Source: Humulus lupulus (taxonomy: Eukaryota > Streptophyta > Magnoliopsida > Rosales > Cannabaceae). Taken from it: 64,000 nt of DNA. The DNA is taken from NCBI RefSeq assembly GCF_963169125.1, contig NC_084793.1:134208297-134272296 (forward strand), read 5' to 3'. The translations under genes were made by a program, and so were the position numbers. Every line of letters starts with the position of its first letter. Positions within the stretch are counted from its first letter, which is position 1. The notes beneath the pieces were generated by a model that had not been told where the DNA came from, ran no database searches, and saw only the letters and a program-made list of their open reading frames with translations. Positions 1 to 10,260 of this stretch are shown one piece after another.

Positions 1-419
1 AAGTACCGTAGCATGCTTTCACTTATTTTGCTCGTATGTTTACATATAATTGTCGATATGCTTTGCTTACTAGATACCTTATATGCCCCCCAAGTGATTG
101 AGGAGATTTAGGTCCTTGGTCACTTGCCTTGACCAAGACCTGTTCGAACATTACTGTTTGTAATAGAGATAAAAATGATAATATAGCAAAACAACATACG
201 TAATGAGAAAATACTTGTAATAAATACAATAGTTGGCAAGATTGACTGGCTGCGCACAATCCCTTTTATTTGTCATAATAAATGGACAATCATGTCTGTA
301 CGAGTGATAAAAAATATGATCTTACACTTATAAGCGATCAGTCACATGATTGACTAACCCTTGTTCATAAACTTGTAAAAAGTAAAATTGATACAAGCCA
401 ATTCCTTAAGAAGAATTGG
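1..419 (-). other. post-integrase non-coding part of element A
   Basis: No credible coding sequence. Read on the minus strand it ends with a purine-rich ACTTGGGGGGCAT at about 80-95. The same motif, GATCACTTGGGGGCAT, occurs after the integrase of element F at about 50364, so this is the homologous spacer between pol and the antisense-ORF or LTR region of a Tat element. The short frame at 23-259 is not supported as a gene. Confidence 0.6.
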
Positions 420-607
420 TTATTGATAGTACTTGCGCAGGTGTTCTCCATTCCAATAGTGAGGAATGAGATCTCCATTTAAGCGATCAAGTTTATAGGT
501 GCCTGGTTGAAGGAATTCTTCGATTTGGTATGGTCCTTCCCAATTAGGCCCAATCACTCCAGCAGCTTGATCGCGGGTGTTAAGGAAAACTCTTCTTAGT
601 ACCAGAT
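420..607 (-). pseudogene. integrase C-terminal tail of element A
   Basis: The minus-strand translation gives a short frame with GPNWEGPYQIEEF and PGTYKLDR, ending HYWNGEHLRKYYQ. It corresponds to the integrase C-terminal region of Tat elements (compare GPNWEGPYQVE and WNAEHLCWYY in element F at 49974-50168). The upstream part of the same domain is not adjacent but at 10264-10320, where a frame reads KVHGRKFNVG and would join DLVLRRVFLN here. The CACTA transposon P separates the two halves. Confidence 0.85.
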
Positions 608-610
608 CTC
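608..610. repeat. target site duplication of CACTA element P, left copy (CTC)
   Basis: CTC directly precedes the CACTA terminus at 611. The same CTC follows the right terminus at 10261-10263. CACTA transposons make 3-bp duplications. Removing 611-10260 and one CTC restores the integrase reading frame of element A, which supports this boundary independently. Confidence 0.9.
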
Positions 611-675
611 CACTACACCAAATACCCCTTTTCATAACATATGAATATAATACTATTGAAAAAGTATTATGATAT
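611..675 (+). repeat. left terminus and subterminal repeats of CACTA element P
   Basis: Begins CACTACACCAAATACCCC. Within 60 bases it shows CATAACA and AAAAGTATTATGATA, degenerate versions of the AAAGTGTTATG repeats that fill the right end. In CACTA transposons such subterminal repeats bind the element's DNA-binding transposition protein. The left array is much shorter than the right one. Confidence 0.8.
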
Positions 676-1063
676 AATTATATATATATTTGGCAAAGTA
701 ATAGAAAAAAAGGGCGGTAATTTATTTTGGGAGCACGCCTATAACTTGTAAAAGTTATATTTTTTTCAGACTAATTCCTTCTTCTTTTTCAGACGAACTC
801 CCCCATTTTCTTCTTCGGCTACGGTGTCTCCGAAGTCAATCCCATGCTTCAGCTTCGACCACCTAACCACCATCCTCACAACCCTTTTTCTCCAAGCCAA
901 GCTCCAAATCTCAGGCACCCGTGAACCCAACCCCCGAACCAAGTGACCCCAGGTGTGAGCCCACCTCTGCGTGCCTTCGACCCTGTGCGACTTCCATTCG
1001 CGGGCCACCACCAGGCGTGATTCTGCACCCGTTCCGCGGTAGAGCCTCGAGTGTGCACCAAGC

Positions 1064-1135
1064 TTAAGCTTGAATGATCCTAAGTTGCAGAGGAAGAAAA
1101 GGGTGGCTGGGTATAAGGCTTACGGCGTTGAGGGG
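1064..1135 (+). pseudogene. captured fragment of a DUF3511-family gene
   Basis: In frame from 1064 the sequence reads LSLNDPKLQRKKRVAGY followed by KAYGVEG, then runs into a stop at 1142. The RKKRVAGYKAYGVEG block is the hallmark of the small plant DUF3511 proteins (function unknown). The usual continuation (KGSFRKSFRW type) is missing, so this is about 24 codons of a protein of roughly 90-130 residues. The upstream 780-1063 is unusually GC-rich for this region and may belong to the same capture, but I cannot match it. It lies in CACTA element P on the same strand as the other captured pieces. Confidence 0.75.
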
Positions 1136-2901
1136 TATATTTAGATTTCTTGTCTTGAATGATGCTTGAGTTAATAGTTTACCGTTCCTTACCAGAAATT
1201 TTAGATTTTAGTATTCTGATTGTGAAATATGTAGATATAATTTTGGAGGTATATAGTCAAGATCCCTTCATGATATTTTAGCTATATACAATCACAGAAA
1301 AGCACCAAAAAGAGTAATCTTTATTAATTTTGTATTAAAAAAAAAAAAAGAAGACCTTAACGGATAATGTAGTTTTGACCTTCTTCTCTCCTAGGAATAA
1401 GGATCTTAATTTATTTTAATGGCAGGCTTGGATGGAATATTTTAAAGTTGATTTTAGCTTTGTACTAAAATAAAATAAAACTAGAATTTTTCATGCTCTT
1501 AGTTCTTAACAATTCCATGTTTGTTACTTGTATTAATCGTTCCTTTGTATTCTTATATTCTATCATGTTTCTTCTTTTCAATATGAAACTGGGCATCTGA
1601 TTGGATAGAATTTATACTTTAAAGATTCATTATGCTTTTTCTTTGATTCTTGATAACATATATTGTATAAGATGGTAGGTAATAGCTTTGTATCCACAAA
1701 CATGTCCTAAAACTTATATTTCCAAGTTCACTATTACAATCTTAATTTTTGCAAATTTGGAGAAGTTATAAATTGATTTAGGATTAACTGGAATGAATTT
1801 GGTTGGGTTTGTACATGATATGGACAATTGTGAGTAACTTTTCATGTCTGCATTGTTTGTTGGGTTGGAGAGATTAGAGAGTTTGTTTTCATAGATCAAT
1901 AATTTATTTATTATTGGTTGAATTTTCAACTGAAACCATAGCTTTATTTTGAGTGACATTGAAAATTTCAATTAGTGAGAGCATAGCAATGGAGGATATT
2001 GTTTAATGAGTTGATAGTTTTGAAGGAAGTTCTTTAACCATAAATTAATCTGTTCATTTACTTTTTTTTGCAGAGGAAGATTAAATTATCATATATAAAG
2101 CTCAGGTGTAGTTTTAGAAGTGGAAGAGAGTAGCTTTGGGCCTTATCACCAGGTACTACACTCATAGTCTCTTGATTGTCTGCTGAACATCTTTGAATCT
2201 TTAAATCTATATGTATATGTGTGTGTAGAGTTTCTACTATTTTTCCATTCTATCATAATTGGTAAAGTAGATTGCTTTTTCTGTTATGGTGGGTTTGCTT
2301 TGATCTGGGTTTATTTTTGTTTCATAATTCATTTATGCACGTTGGATTGAATGGGAGTATATAATCTGATATCTAATATGGGAATTGGGATTTTTTTGCG
2401 TGGTTGACGTGACGTGACTTTCTTGGGTTGATTATGCATACCAAATTAGTAGGTAATGAAGCTGAAAAGTTAATTGCTTTTTTTAGTGGAAGAAGGGTCT
2501 TGGGATTTAGGAACTGTGTTTGAAATTTGATTTTTTTATTTTATAAAAATGAATCCTTGGTCATAAAAGTGATGGTTGTTAGATTTGGAAATGTGGGTAG
2601 TGATTATGTTACAATTATCAATGAAATCAGTGTGGCTTTATCTAATGGGGATAATTAGTTATTGGTGCCAGTTAAATTAATTAAAACTCATCTACTTACT
2701 GACCATTGTGTAATTTCTTTCCTCATTTGTCTTGTTAAACTGTGTAGATTGATGGTAGTTTCTTCTGGTTTACAGAAGATCTATCTAGCTTATATAATTA
2801 TTTTTCTCACTCACACTTTCCCTGTTTTTACTTTGTTTTTCTTTAAATTTGACTATAATAATACCAAATTTATTTCTTTGAATGTTTGGTGATTTCAATG
2901 T
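1136..2901. other. AT-rich CACTA interior without a recognised gene
   Basis: No protein match. Bases 2074-2151 are bounded by a pyrimidine-rich TTTTTTGCAG and a GTACTACAC, so they could be a non-coding leader exon brought along with the neprosin fragment. The open frames here (for example 1714-1971 minus and 2662-2892 plus) have simple AT-driven composition and are not supported. Confidence 0.5.
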
Positions 2902-4926
2902 CCAGATGGTGATATTATAGATTGTGTTTTGTCTCATCAACAACCAGCTTTTGACCATCCTCAGTTGAAGGGACGAAAGCCATTGGTAATACCAATAATT
3001 CAATTTCAAGATTTATATAAATTGAAGTGATAAATTGTTTGAATATTGATTGAATATTACATATTGTGCGGGATCCACCAGATAGGCCAAAAGCTCATAA
3101 AGATAATCCTAATAGTATGGACTCAAAAAATTATCAGTCATGGAGCTTGTCAGGCAAATCATGTCCAGAAGGAACTATTCCAATAAGAAGAACAACCGAG
3201 CATGATATGCTAAGAGCTAGCTCTGTTCGAAGATTTGGAAAGAAACTTAAAATACATGTTAGAAGAGATTCAGGCAGCAATGGCCACGAGGTTAGTCCTT
3301 AAAATTTTCAACTTTTTTATTAAAGAAAAAGTTGTATAACTCATTCCCATGAAAACAGTCTTTAATTAATGTATAGTAAGTTCATCCTTTAATAGACTTG
3401 TTAAAGAATTCAAAACAGTACATAGGTACAGGTTACATCCAACTACTTTTTAATTCTTTTAATTCATCCTCAAATGTGAACAAGTAATTTTACTTGCTTT
3501 TGTCATGTTCTTCTTTATTCTATTTTTAAAAAAAATAAATATAGATTTGTTCTGGATAATCCAAGTGCATCAAAGTCAATTTGAATAAAATCATTTTTTT
3601 CATTTTAATTTAGAAACTTATGTTTCAAATGAGATCTCCTATTCCACCAAAATAAAAATAAAATGATGTATTGGATACATTACCTAGGCTACGCACTACT
3701 ACAACTGTTCCTTATTTTACTCCTCAAAATACAGTGAGATTTCTCTTCTTGGTAATACTAAATGCAAACTTTTATGTTGGTTGTACTACTCTACAACCAT
3801 AGTTTGCTTTACACTTATTTCAATGAAATTCTTTTCTTTTTCTTTTTTAATTTCCAAATCAATATTCTTCAAACTTCTACTATGACGAGGACTCAGGAGC
3901 TACCAAAATATTGAGTATACATGTATACGTACAACATTCCATTAATTGCATTCAACTATACCAAAAAAATTAAAAAAATTCACATGATCAAATTATGTGT
4001 TACAAACACAAATATATATGTATATATATTGTTGGTGGTGTAATTAAGATTATTTGGTTTGGGCAACATGCAGTTGGGTATGTGAGTGGAGAGCAGTATT
4101 ATGGGGCAAAAGCCAACATAAATGTGTGGGCACCTCGAGTTTCAAATCAATACGAATTTCGCTTGTCACAATTGTGGGTCATTTCTGGTTCATTTGGTGA
4201 TGACCTCAATACCATCGAAGCTGGTTGGCAGGTATAAATATATATATATGTCATGCTCTTATTTTCTTTTTAATACATAATCTTTTCATAAGCGTCTGCC
4301 TCGATATAATCAAAGAATCAAATTGATTATAGAAATATGAGTTTAATTATTCGATTTATTAGTGAACAGGAAAAAATATTATCTAAGCTACACACCACCT
4401 TTGGATATACCACATTCCATCATATTTTTTTCTATTTCAAGCTCGTCTCTTCATTTCCTGCACTTTGGAGGTTTTAATTGCTTGATTTGTTTTAGTATTT
4501 AAGAAGAAAACATTTAAATCAGTTGTTACCTTTCATTTTCATTTTTTTTGTATGTATATCAATATATTATTGTGTATTCTAGTCACAATACTAATTAATT
4601 ATTGATTATTATCATTTAGTTTGATTTTTTTTTTCAGGTTAGCCCGGAGCTGTACGAGGACAACTATCCTAGATTCTTTACTTACTAAGGGTAAGTATGA
4701 AAGTACATATGTAATTAATTAACATAAAACTTCATATTAATAAAAGTTTAATTAAACTAATTATTATTGATTTACACAGACGGATGCATATCAAGCAACT
4801 GGGTGCTATAATTTGCTATGTTCAGGCTTTGTTCAAACAAACAGATAAATTTCTATTGGAGCTGCAATTTCTCCAACTTCATCTTACAATGGTGGACAAT
4901 TTGATATTAGATTATTGATTTGGAAG
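2902..4926 (+). pseudogene. captured neprosin-domain (DUF239) gene, multi-exon pseudogene
   Basis: Five exon pieces are in the expected order. At 2902-2985 is PDGDIIDCVLSHQQPAFDHP, the end of the neprosin activation peptide. At about 3069-3290 is GKSCPEGTIPIRRTTEHD with LRASSVRRFGKK. At about 4062-4231 is GYVSGEQYYGAKANINVW and GSFGDDLNTIEAGWQ. At 4638-4690 is VSPELYEDNYPRFFTY. At 4780-4926 is TDAYQATGCYNLLCSGFVQT to LLIWK. Most donors (GTAATA, GTTAGT, GTATAA, GTAAGT) and some acceptors survive. Neprosins are secreted plant prolyl-type glutamic peptidases. This copy is dead: a stop replaces the Trp after FFTY (an apparent AA insertion in TACTAAGG), another stop follows FVQTNR, the signal peptide exon is absent, and the gene ends about 60-70 residues before the usual C-terminus. 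Intron retention shows capture from genomic DNA. Confidence 0.9.
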
Positions 4927-5272
4927 ATAATTAATTATTTTTCTCTTTCCATTAAATTAATTTTATCTCAAAATATGAGCTTATTCACAATTTAATTTGG
5001 ACTAATTAAAATATTTTAAGAGTCAAAGTTTCGACCGTTATTTATACAAATACTATTGTGTAACCAAGAACTTAATTTTGGGTGCTTTCCGGATACGTAA
5101 TTCAGTTAATTAAAAATTCAAATTTCTTAATCAACAAATTAACTTTGAATTAAAACTCCATTTTCTACTTATATGCTTTTCTACTCTGCAAGATTCTCTT
5201 CTCTTCTTAGCAAAAGAACTTCCTGACCAATCTTCCTCATCACTATGAAAATGCTTTTCCATTATTATTATT

Positions 5273-5317
<45 letters not shown>

Positions 5318-6250
5318 GGCAAAGGGATCTCACTACCCTGCCTTCTGTTTCGATACTGGAAGTCTCTTTTTCCATCTCTATTTTGTTTTTGCATTTCACT
5401 CTCATTCTCTCTATTTTAGTCTCTTTCCCATATTCCTTTTCCTTCTTTATAATATAATTGTCGAATAGCTGTATATATTTGTGATTTCTTGTTCTGGATT
5501 TAGAGAAAGTTGGAAGTTTTACCATAGTTTTTATTTTATTTGCAAATCTGGTGTTCTTATATTTTCTTAATCGTTCCAAGATTTTGGTTTTGTTGCTTCT
5601 TTTTAATTAGTAATATATATTTTTATTTAGTGTTTGAAATATATTTGATGATCTTATATATGTAATCAATAAGGAATGGTCTAAAATTTAAACACTATAT
5701 ATATCCATAATGCGTGTGTGTATATATATTTGATGATCTGTTTTGATAAATGTTCCTTGCATATATTACTCCATTTCGGTATTGCACTCCAACTGTCTAA
5801 TTTATTTAACTGAGTTACTAGGTGGATCAATTGCATTTTCTATTAGATCGAATAGAAGACTAGTAAGTGGTGGTTCTTTCTATCTATTTCTCTGAAAACC
5901 CAACAATGAGTAGCCATCTTCTTTTATATATTTCTTAACTTCTTTTTTTCAATTTATTTTTTCTATATTAATGTTTTTTTTCTTTTCAAATGTACATGAT
6001 TCTCTTTCTCTTAGGTATGATTTTCCTTAATTTTCATAAGAAAGCATTATTTTTCTTTATATATATGTAATTTAATTTTTTCTTATTCATATATGGATTT
6101 GGGAAATATTATGATTGAGCTTTTTCTTTTTTTCTTTTTTAAATATAATCAATGAAATTGTTGTTCTGAATCAGTTCTAAGTTCTAACATGATCTTTGTC
6201 AACCTCTGAAATTTTTAAAGGGATTCATTATTTTGAGTTTTTATTTTCAG
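4927..6250. other. AT-rich CACTA interior between captured fragments
   Basis: I recognise no gene in this stretch. It contains the trinucleotide microsatellite at 5262-5317 and otherwise AT-rich sequence resembling introns or intergenic DNA. The long poly-Gln, poly-Leu and poly-Cys frames are products of the microsatellite. Confidence 0.5.
5262..5317. repeat. (ATT)n(GTT)n trinucleotide microsatellite
   Basis: About four ATT units run into about fourteen uninterrupted GTT units. Its perfection suggests ongoing length change. It generates spurious homopolymer-rich frames on both strands. Confidence 0.95.
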
Positions 6251-6342
6251 ATCTACCTGATTTGGTTTTGAGTGAAGATGGGTTTTTCTATACGCCTTCT
6301 GCTATCGGACCCCCTTCCGAGTTCAAGCATTTGTATTGAAAG
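6251..6342 (+). other. exon-like captured segment, gene not identified
   Basis: Preceded by TTATTTTCAG and followed by a possible GTTACA donor. Read with one leading base the segment gives DLPDLVLSEDGFFYTP, then SAIGPPSEFKHLY and a stop. Codon content is more protein-like than the surrounding AT-rich DNA. I do not recognise the family. Its position among other captured exons on the same strand supports it being another captured fragment. Confidence 0.35.
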
Positions 6343-6962
6343 GTTACAACTCTCATGCCTTATGGGTGTTTATCGTTTACTCTATTTCTTATATCAAATC
6401 TGCTAATCTTTTTATACACACTGATTTTTTTTTATAGAGTCATTGGGTCATGTATCACTATAATATATTGTGTATATATAAATAAATTAGCAAGGTGATT
6501 CTATCCTCTCTGTTCGCACCTTTCTTTCCTCACTTATTTTGTTCTTACTTTGATACAAGTTTAGGTTCATATTTTAAATTATTTGAATATGGCAGTTTTA
6601 ATTAATAATAGTCCTTTAGATTTGGGCTGTGTTCATTTTTGTGTTTGTGTGAGTTTTTGGATTTTTCATTAACTTTACTGTATAATTATTTATTTTACAG
6701 CAATTTTATAGTCTAATTATTGATTATGAGCTCTCTTTTTGTTGTTTGGTTTGATAGTACTAATACTTTACATGGATGATTGGCCTAGCTTCTGATTATT
6801 GTCCATGATTCATTCTATAATTAAGACAGAAAGTCTGCATTTTAGTTTGGAAAATTACAAGAGATGAACATCCATACTCTAATTTTAGTCTTACAAGAGA
6901 TGTGTTATATGTTATTTTCATTATAAATTCTATCTTATGTTGTTTATCCTTGTATAATGCAG

Positions 6963-7073
6963 ATACTAAAGAAGCTAAGCAAACAATTACGTGGTGAGGA
7001 TTGGAATTGAAACAACTTAAACACATTATGTTGGGCAATAGGGTCTATATTTGGTTCGAAGATGGAATAATAG
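6963..7073 (+). pseudogene. XPO1: captured exon of exportin 1 (XPO1/CRM1)
   Basis: Follows an ATGCAG acceptor and precedes GTACAT. The 37 codons read ILKKLSKQLRGEDWN, stop, then NNLNTLCWAIGSIFGSKME and two stops. The LNTLCWAIGSISGSM segment is highly conserved in exportin 1 HEAT repeats, so identification is firm despite the short length. Exportin 1 carries leucine-rich nuclear export signal cargo out of the nucleus with RanGTP. Here only one exon of a protein of about 1,075 residues remains. A Trp codon has become TGA and the exon end has two TAA/TAG stops, so it codes for nothing. It sits between unidentified exon-like pieces inside CACTA element P. Confidence 0.85.
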
Positions 7074-7192
7074 GTACATTTTTTAGCTTACCTTATAAAT
7101 GTTATTTCTACTCATTTTTTGTTTGTTATCAATGTTTATACTTTCTAATTCAACTATAAATAGTAACATGCCTTGTAAAATTGAATATGCAG

Positions 7193-7316
7193 TATATAAA
7201 AGGTGGAAAGGATTTGGACTAAAAGCTTCTGTAGCAATACCTGCTAGAAACTCTCCATCTACTATTATTGCTAGAAGATCTCCATCCAAAATGAGACAGT
7301 GGGAATTTTATGCAAG
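7193..7316 (+). other. exon-like captured segment, gene not identified
   Basis: An AATATGCAG acceptor precedes and GCAAG/GTTATA follows. The 124-bp open segment reads VYKRWKGFGLKASVAIPARN then SPSTIIARRSPSKMRQWEFY, a basic Ser/Pro-rich sequence typical of a disordered plant protein linker. I cannot name the family. The complementary-strand frame (7083-7289) is less convincing because it lacks splice-like borders. Confidence 0.4.
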
Positions 7317-7791
7317 GTTATACCGTATAATTTTGTAATTTATATGGACTGTAGTAGTATGGAGTAATATGAGTAGTATGGCAAAGCAAGTTGGCATTTT
7401 TGGTTAGCAAAATAAGGTCAGACCTACTCCCTTTAAGAAATCATTTGTTAAACTAATAAATATCTATTAACATTAGTATTTATCTCACATTGATTAATGA
7501 TGGTGAATAGCTTTATTTGCTCATGTGTATTTCAAAGATAGGACTGTATTTCATGATTTTTACTTAAAATATGTTAGAGAATTCTAGGACACAGTTTTGG
7601 CTCTTTGATAAGGGTACTTAGTCACTCTATCATACCATATTATTTTGGCCTAAATTGGTTTGCAGAACTTGAAAAAATAGATAGCCTTTTAGTTTTATTA
7701 TGTGCATATATTTCAAGAATGTTAAGCCTGAAGTGGATGAGAATATGAATGTGCTACTTCTAATAAATCAAGTTATTTATCCATTCTCTAG

Positions 7792-7889
7792 ATGATCACC
7801 AATGCCAGGGCTGGTGGTACGCTTTGCACGCGTAACTGGGATGTTGAGCCTCTTTTTCCAATGCCAATTACAGATGCTGTAAAGCAAGG
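7792..7889 (+). other. exon-like captured segment, gene not identified
   Basis: A pyrimidine-rich tract and CTCTAG precede an open segment reading MITNARAGGTLCTRNWDVEP then LFPMPITDAVKQG, followed by a possible GTATCT donor that runs into a CT microsatellite. The non-AT-rich codon use and splice-like borders suggest a real exon, origin unknown. It lies between the exportin-1 and SAC3A fragments on the same strand, and might belong to the SAC3A donor gene, though I cannot show that. Confidence 0.4.
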
Positions 7890-7890
7890 G

Positions 7891-7921
<31 letters not shown>
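7891..7921. repeat. (CT)n microsatellite
   Basis: About 15 CT units directly after the exon-like segment at 7792-7889, followed by TATATA-type sequence. Confidence 0.95.
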
Positions 7922-7923
<2 letters not shown>

Positions 7924-8411
7924 TTATATATCTACTTTCACTCCTCTCTTCCTCCCCGTTTATATATGGGACTTTTTGGGAGGCTACACAAGTCGTGATA
8001 AATTTTCGTTATAATATATGTGCTTGACCTGTTGTTTTAGGGTGGATTTATACATTCAAACCTTTCTTGTATCATATATTCCTATGTAATTAAAACTACT
8101 CCTGTCAACATAACAAGTTAAGTGATGTTTGTTGGTAAAGTTGAAAGGTATTTGTTATGTTGTTGGATATTGATCTCATTCTCATCTAGTCTTACATGTG
8201 AATAGCCTTAAAGGCATTTATGTTTTTATTCCCCCTTAATATATAGATATCCATTCTATGTTTAGTTCTGTTCTATATTGATGGCATCATTTACAAGCAT
8301 AAGCCAACCTATTGGTTAGATTTTGGGTTGTTAATGTGGGGTTAATTTACATCTGATATAGAGTTATTATTTACACTTGTATTGGACTTCAATCTTTGTT
8401 GTGAAATTGAG

Positions 8412-8867
8412 TTCAAATTATCAAGTGAAGCTAAAAGAGATAATGCAGTAAGGCACGCTCTTGTAGTTCAGGCAGCTGTCACTTCTGGAAACTATGTTAT
8501 GTTCTTCAGGCTCTTCAAAACAGCACAAAATTTGAACACATGCCTGATGGGTAAGTTTTGATTAATTCACTCTCAATTTTAATAAAAATAATTATTAAAG
8601 AATGATTGTATTCATTTAACAGTATGTAAAATTTATGCAGATCTATATGTTGAAAAGATGTGGTTTAAGGCAGTGTGTTGCATATCTCGATCTTATCGGA
8701 CTACGTTACATGTTTCTTATATCGCTCAGGTTCTGGGCTTTTCTAGTGTTGCTTCTGACAATGATGAAAAAGATTCAGATGGATTAAAGGAATGTATTGA
8801 GTGGTTGAAGGCACATGGCACATGTCTTATTGCAGATAACAATGGAGAGATGCAACTTGATGCCAAG
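8412..8867 (+). pseudogene. SAC3A: captured two-exon fragment of SAC3A (SAC3/GANP domain)
   Basis: The exon at 8412-8550 reads FKLSSEAKRDNAVRHALVV, then TSGNYVMFFRLFKTAQNLNT and CLM, ending at a perfect GTAAGT. The exon at 8641-8867 follows TTATGCAG and reads LYVEKMWFKAVCCISRSYR, SYIAQVLGFSS and CIEWLKAHGTCLIADNNGEM, ending at GTATGT. The reading frame joins across the 90-bp intron without a stop. This is the C-terminal half of the SAC3/GANP domain, a scaffold of the TREX-2 mRNA-export complex at the nuclear pore. The full plant protein is about 1,000 residues, so about 120 remain. It is the best preserved captured piece. A few conserved residues differ (for example W for R after KM). Both flanking exons are missing. 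Confidence 0.88.
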
Positions 8868-9859
8868 GTATGTTTAACCACACGCTTTTATTCGGCAGGT
8901 GCACCATGTTTGTTATATATGTTTTTTTTATTAATAGCTAAACAGCCATCTTATGAATTTTATTTGCTAAATGGTAGAATTTATCAGCTTTTACACTTTT
9001 ATATATCTTAAGATACACTAGCTATAGTATAAAAAGTAATTTTATCATTATTTATTCTGGTTAAATAGTACCGGCCGGCGGCCAGTTTATTACAATGTTT
9101 AGGATTTAGGATTTTGTATACTGTCTTTAGCAAATTGGTCTAAACTTCTAGACAGGCATAGCTAAATACGTGGATATTTGATGTATTGTTGTTAACATTT
9201 CATTCTTATGATCTGATAGTTATTTTCTGCGTTTATAAATGGGAATATTATTTGATCATGATTATTACCTGTATCTTAGTTGGACACTTTGATTATGATT
9301 TTGATCATGAAATCTATACATTTCCCTCATAACCACACTTTATATATTGTGATACTTTTCAGCTTAGTAGTAATTATGAATAGGATGATTTCTTTTAGTT
9401 TCCATAAACTGCCATATTCTTTGTCTCTCACTATGAATGATATGATATTTCATGACCTCATTAGTTTTTCTTTTATGTTTTATTTACCAGATTCAACAAG
9501 TGAAGTGAAAAAGAAAATCTGATTTTGAAGGCTTGGTGTGCTGACATTTGGAAGATCATGAATTCCTACTTTTACTTTTGAATATGCAACTGTTTAAGAC
9601 TATTTTGTTGACTGATGTGAGAATGTTTTGTTTATGTTAATTAGGCAGTGTTGAATATCTTAAGACTTTTAGATTTTGTTTTAGATAATCTTGAATGTAT
9701 TTTGACACAATTATTTGGTTATATGTGTTATGAACCATATAATTGGTACTCAAAAATATATTTGTACAATGTTAAGGGTGTCTTGAGTATATTAAATGAA
9801 GTGGGTTTGAATTAAAGCAATAAAAAAAATTATAATGTACATGTTTATATAATAATAAT
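8868..9859. other. CACTA interior, no gene recognised
   Basis: AT-rich DNA after the SAC3A donor site. The frames at 8658-9011 (read-through of the exon) and 9280-9522 have no recognisable domain. A GC-rich CCGGCCGGCGGCC patch at about 9070-9082 stands out from the AT-rich surroundings but has no assigned role. Confidence 0.45.
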
Positions 9860-10260
9860 TCAAGTTTATCCAAATATTAGAATAATACAAAAAATGTGTT
9901 ATTGTATGTTTTACAATAACACTGGTTTATAAGCATAAAATTATGTTATGCAAACTATTTTCTATAATGTAGAAAGTGTGTTATTATAAAGTGTATCATA
10001 ACACTACTTTATAAGTACAAAAAAGTGTTATATAATCTATTTATAAATAGCATAATGAAATACTTATCTAACTATTAAAATAACACAACAAAAGTGTTAT
10101 TGTAGGCTATACCATAACACATATCTATAACTATGGAAAAGTGTTATGCAAAGTGCTTCGACCTACTATAACACCGCTTTCCATAACACATCAAAAAGTG
10201 TTATGGTATATATTTGATAATACTTTTTTGGTCTTATTGAAAGTATTTTTTCTTGTAGTG
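9860..10260 (-). repeat. right subterminal repeat array and terminus of CACTA element P
   Basis: Roughly ten copies of a 10-12 bp word, AAAGTGTTAT or its complement ATAACACTTT with variants, occur in both orientations between 9890 and 10210. They are followed by the terminal TTTTTTCTTGTAGTG at 10246-10260. This dense inverted and direct array is characteristic of CACTA subterminal regions, where the element-encoded DNA-binding protein attaches. It is far longer than at the left end, a common asymmetry in the family. Confidence 0.85.

Larger units (their letters stand above)
611..10260. mobile_element. non-autonomous CACTA (En/Spm-type) transposon P carrying captured host gene fragments
   Basis: The element starts CACTACACCAAATA and ends TTTTTTCTTGTAGTG, whose reverse complement is CACTACAAGAAAAAA, the usual plant CACTA terminus. 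The 3-bp duplication is CTC. Right subterminal DNA (about 9860-10260) is packed with both orientations of AAAGTGTTAT, and the left end has a few related copies. I see no TNPA or TNPD-like transposase. The interior instead holds pieces of unrelated genes (DUF3511 protein, neprosin-domain protein, exportin 1, SAC3A) with introns or splice-like borders and all on the + strand. This is the structure of a Pack-CACTA element: a mobile cassette that depends on transposase in trans and moves genomic gene fragments. It is younger than element A, in which it sits. Confidence 0.88.

Noticed and set aside
766..1061. Minus-strand frames in the GC-rich patch left of the DUF3511 fragment
   Set aside because: No recognisable protein and no splice-like borders; the GC content suggests captured DNA but the frames themselves are not supported.
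5131..5579. Open frames with long Gln, Thr, Leu or Cys runs on both strands
   Set aside because: They are all translations of one GTT microsatellite in different frames; flanks have no recognisable domain.
6963..7073. Exportin-1 match as a functional gene
   Set aside because: Only one exon of a gene of about 1,075 codons is present and it contains an internal TGA and two terminal stops.
9280..9522. Hydrophobic 80-codon frame as a small membrane protein
   Set aside because: AT-driven Ile/Phe/Leu composition in CACTA interior, no conserved motif and no splice or start context.
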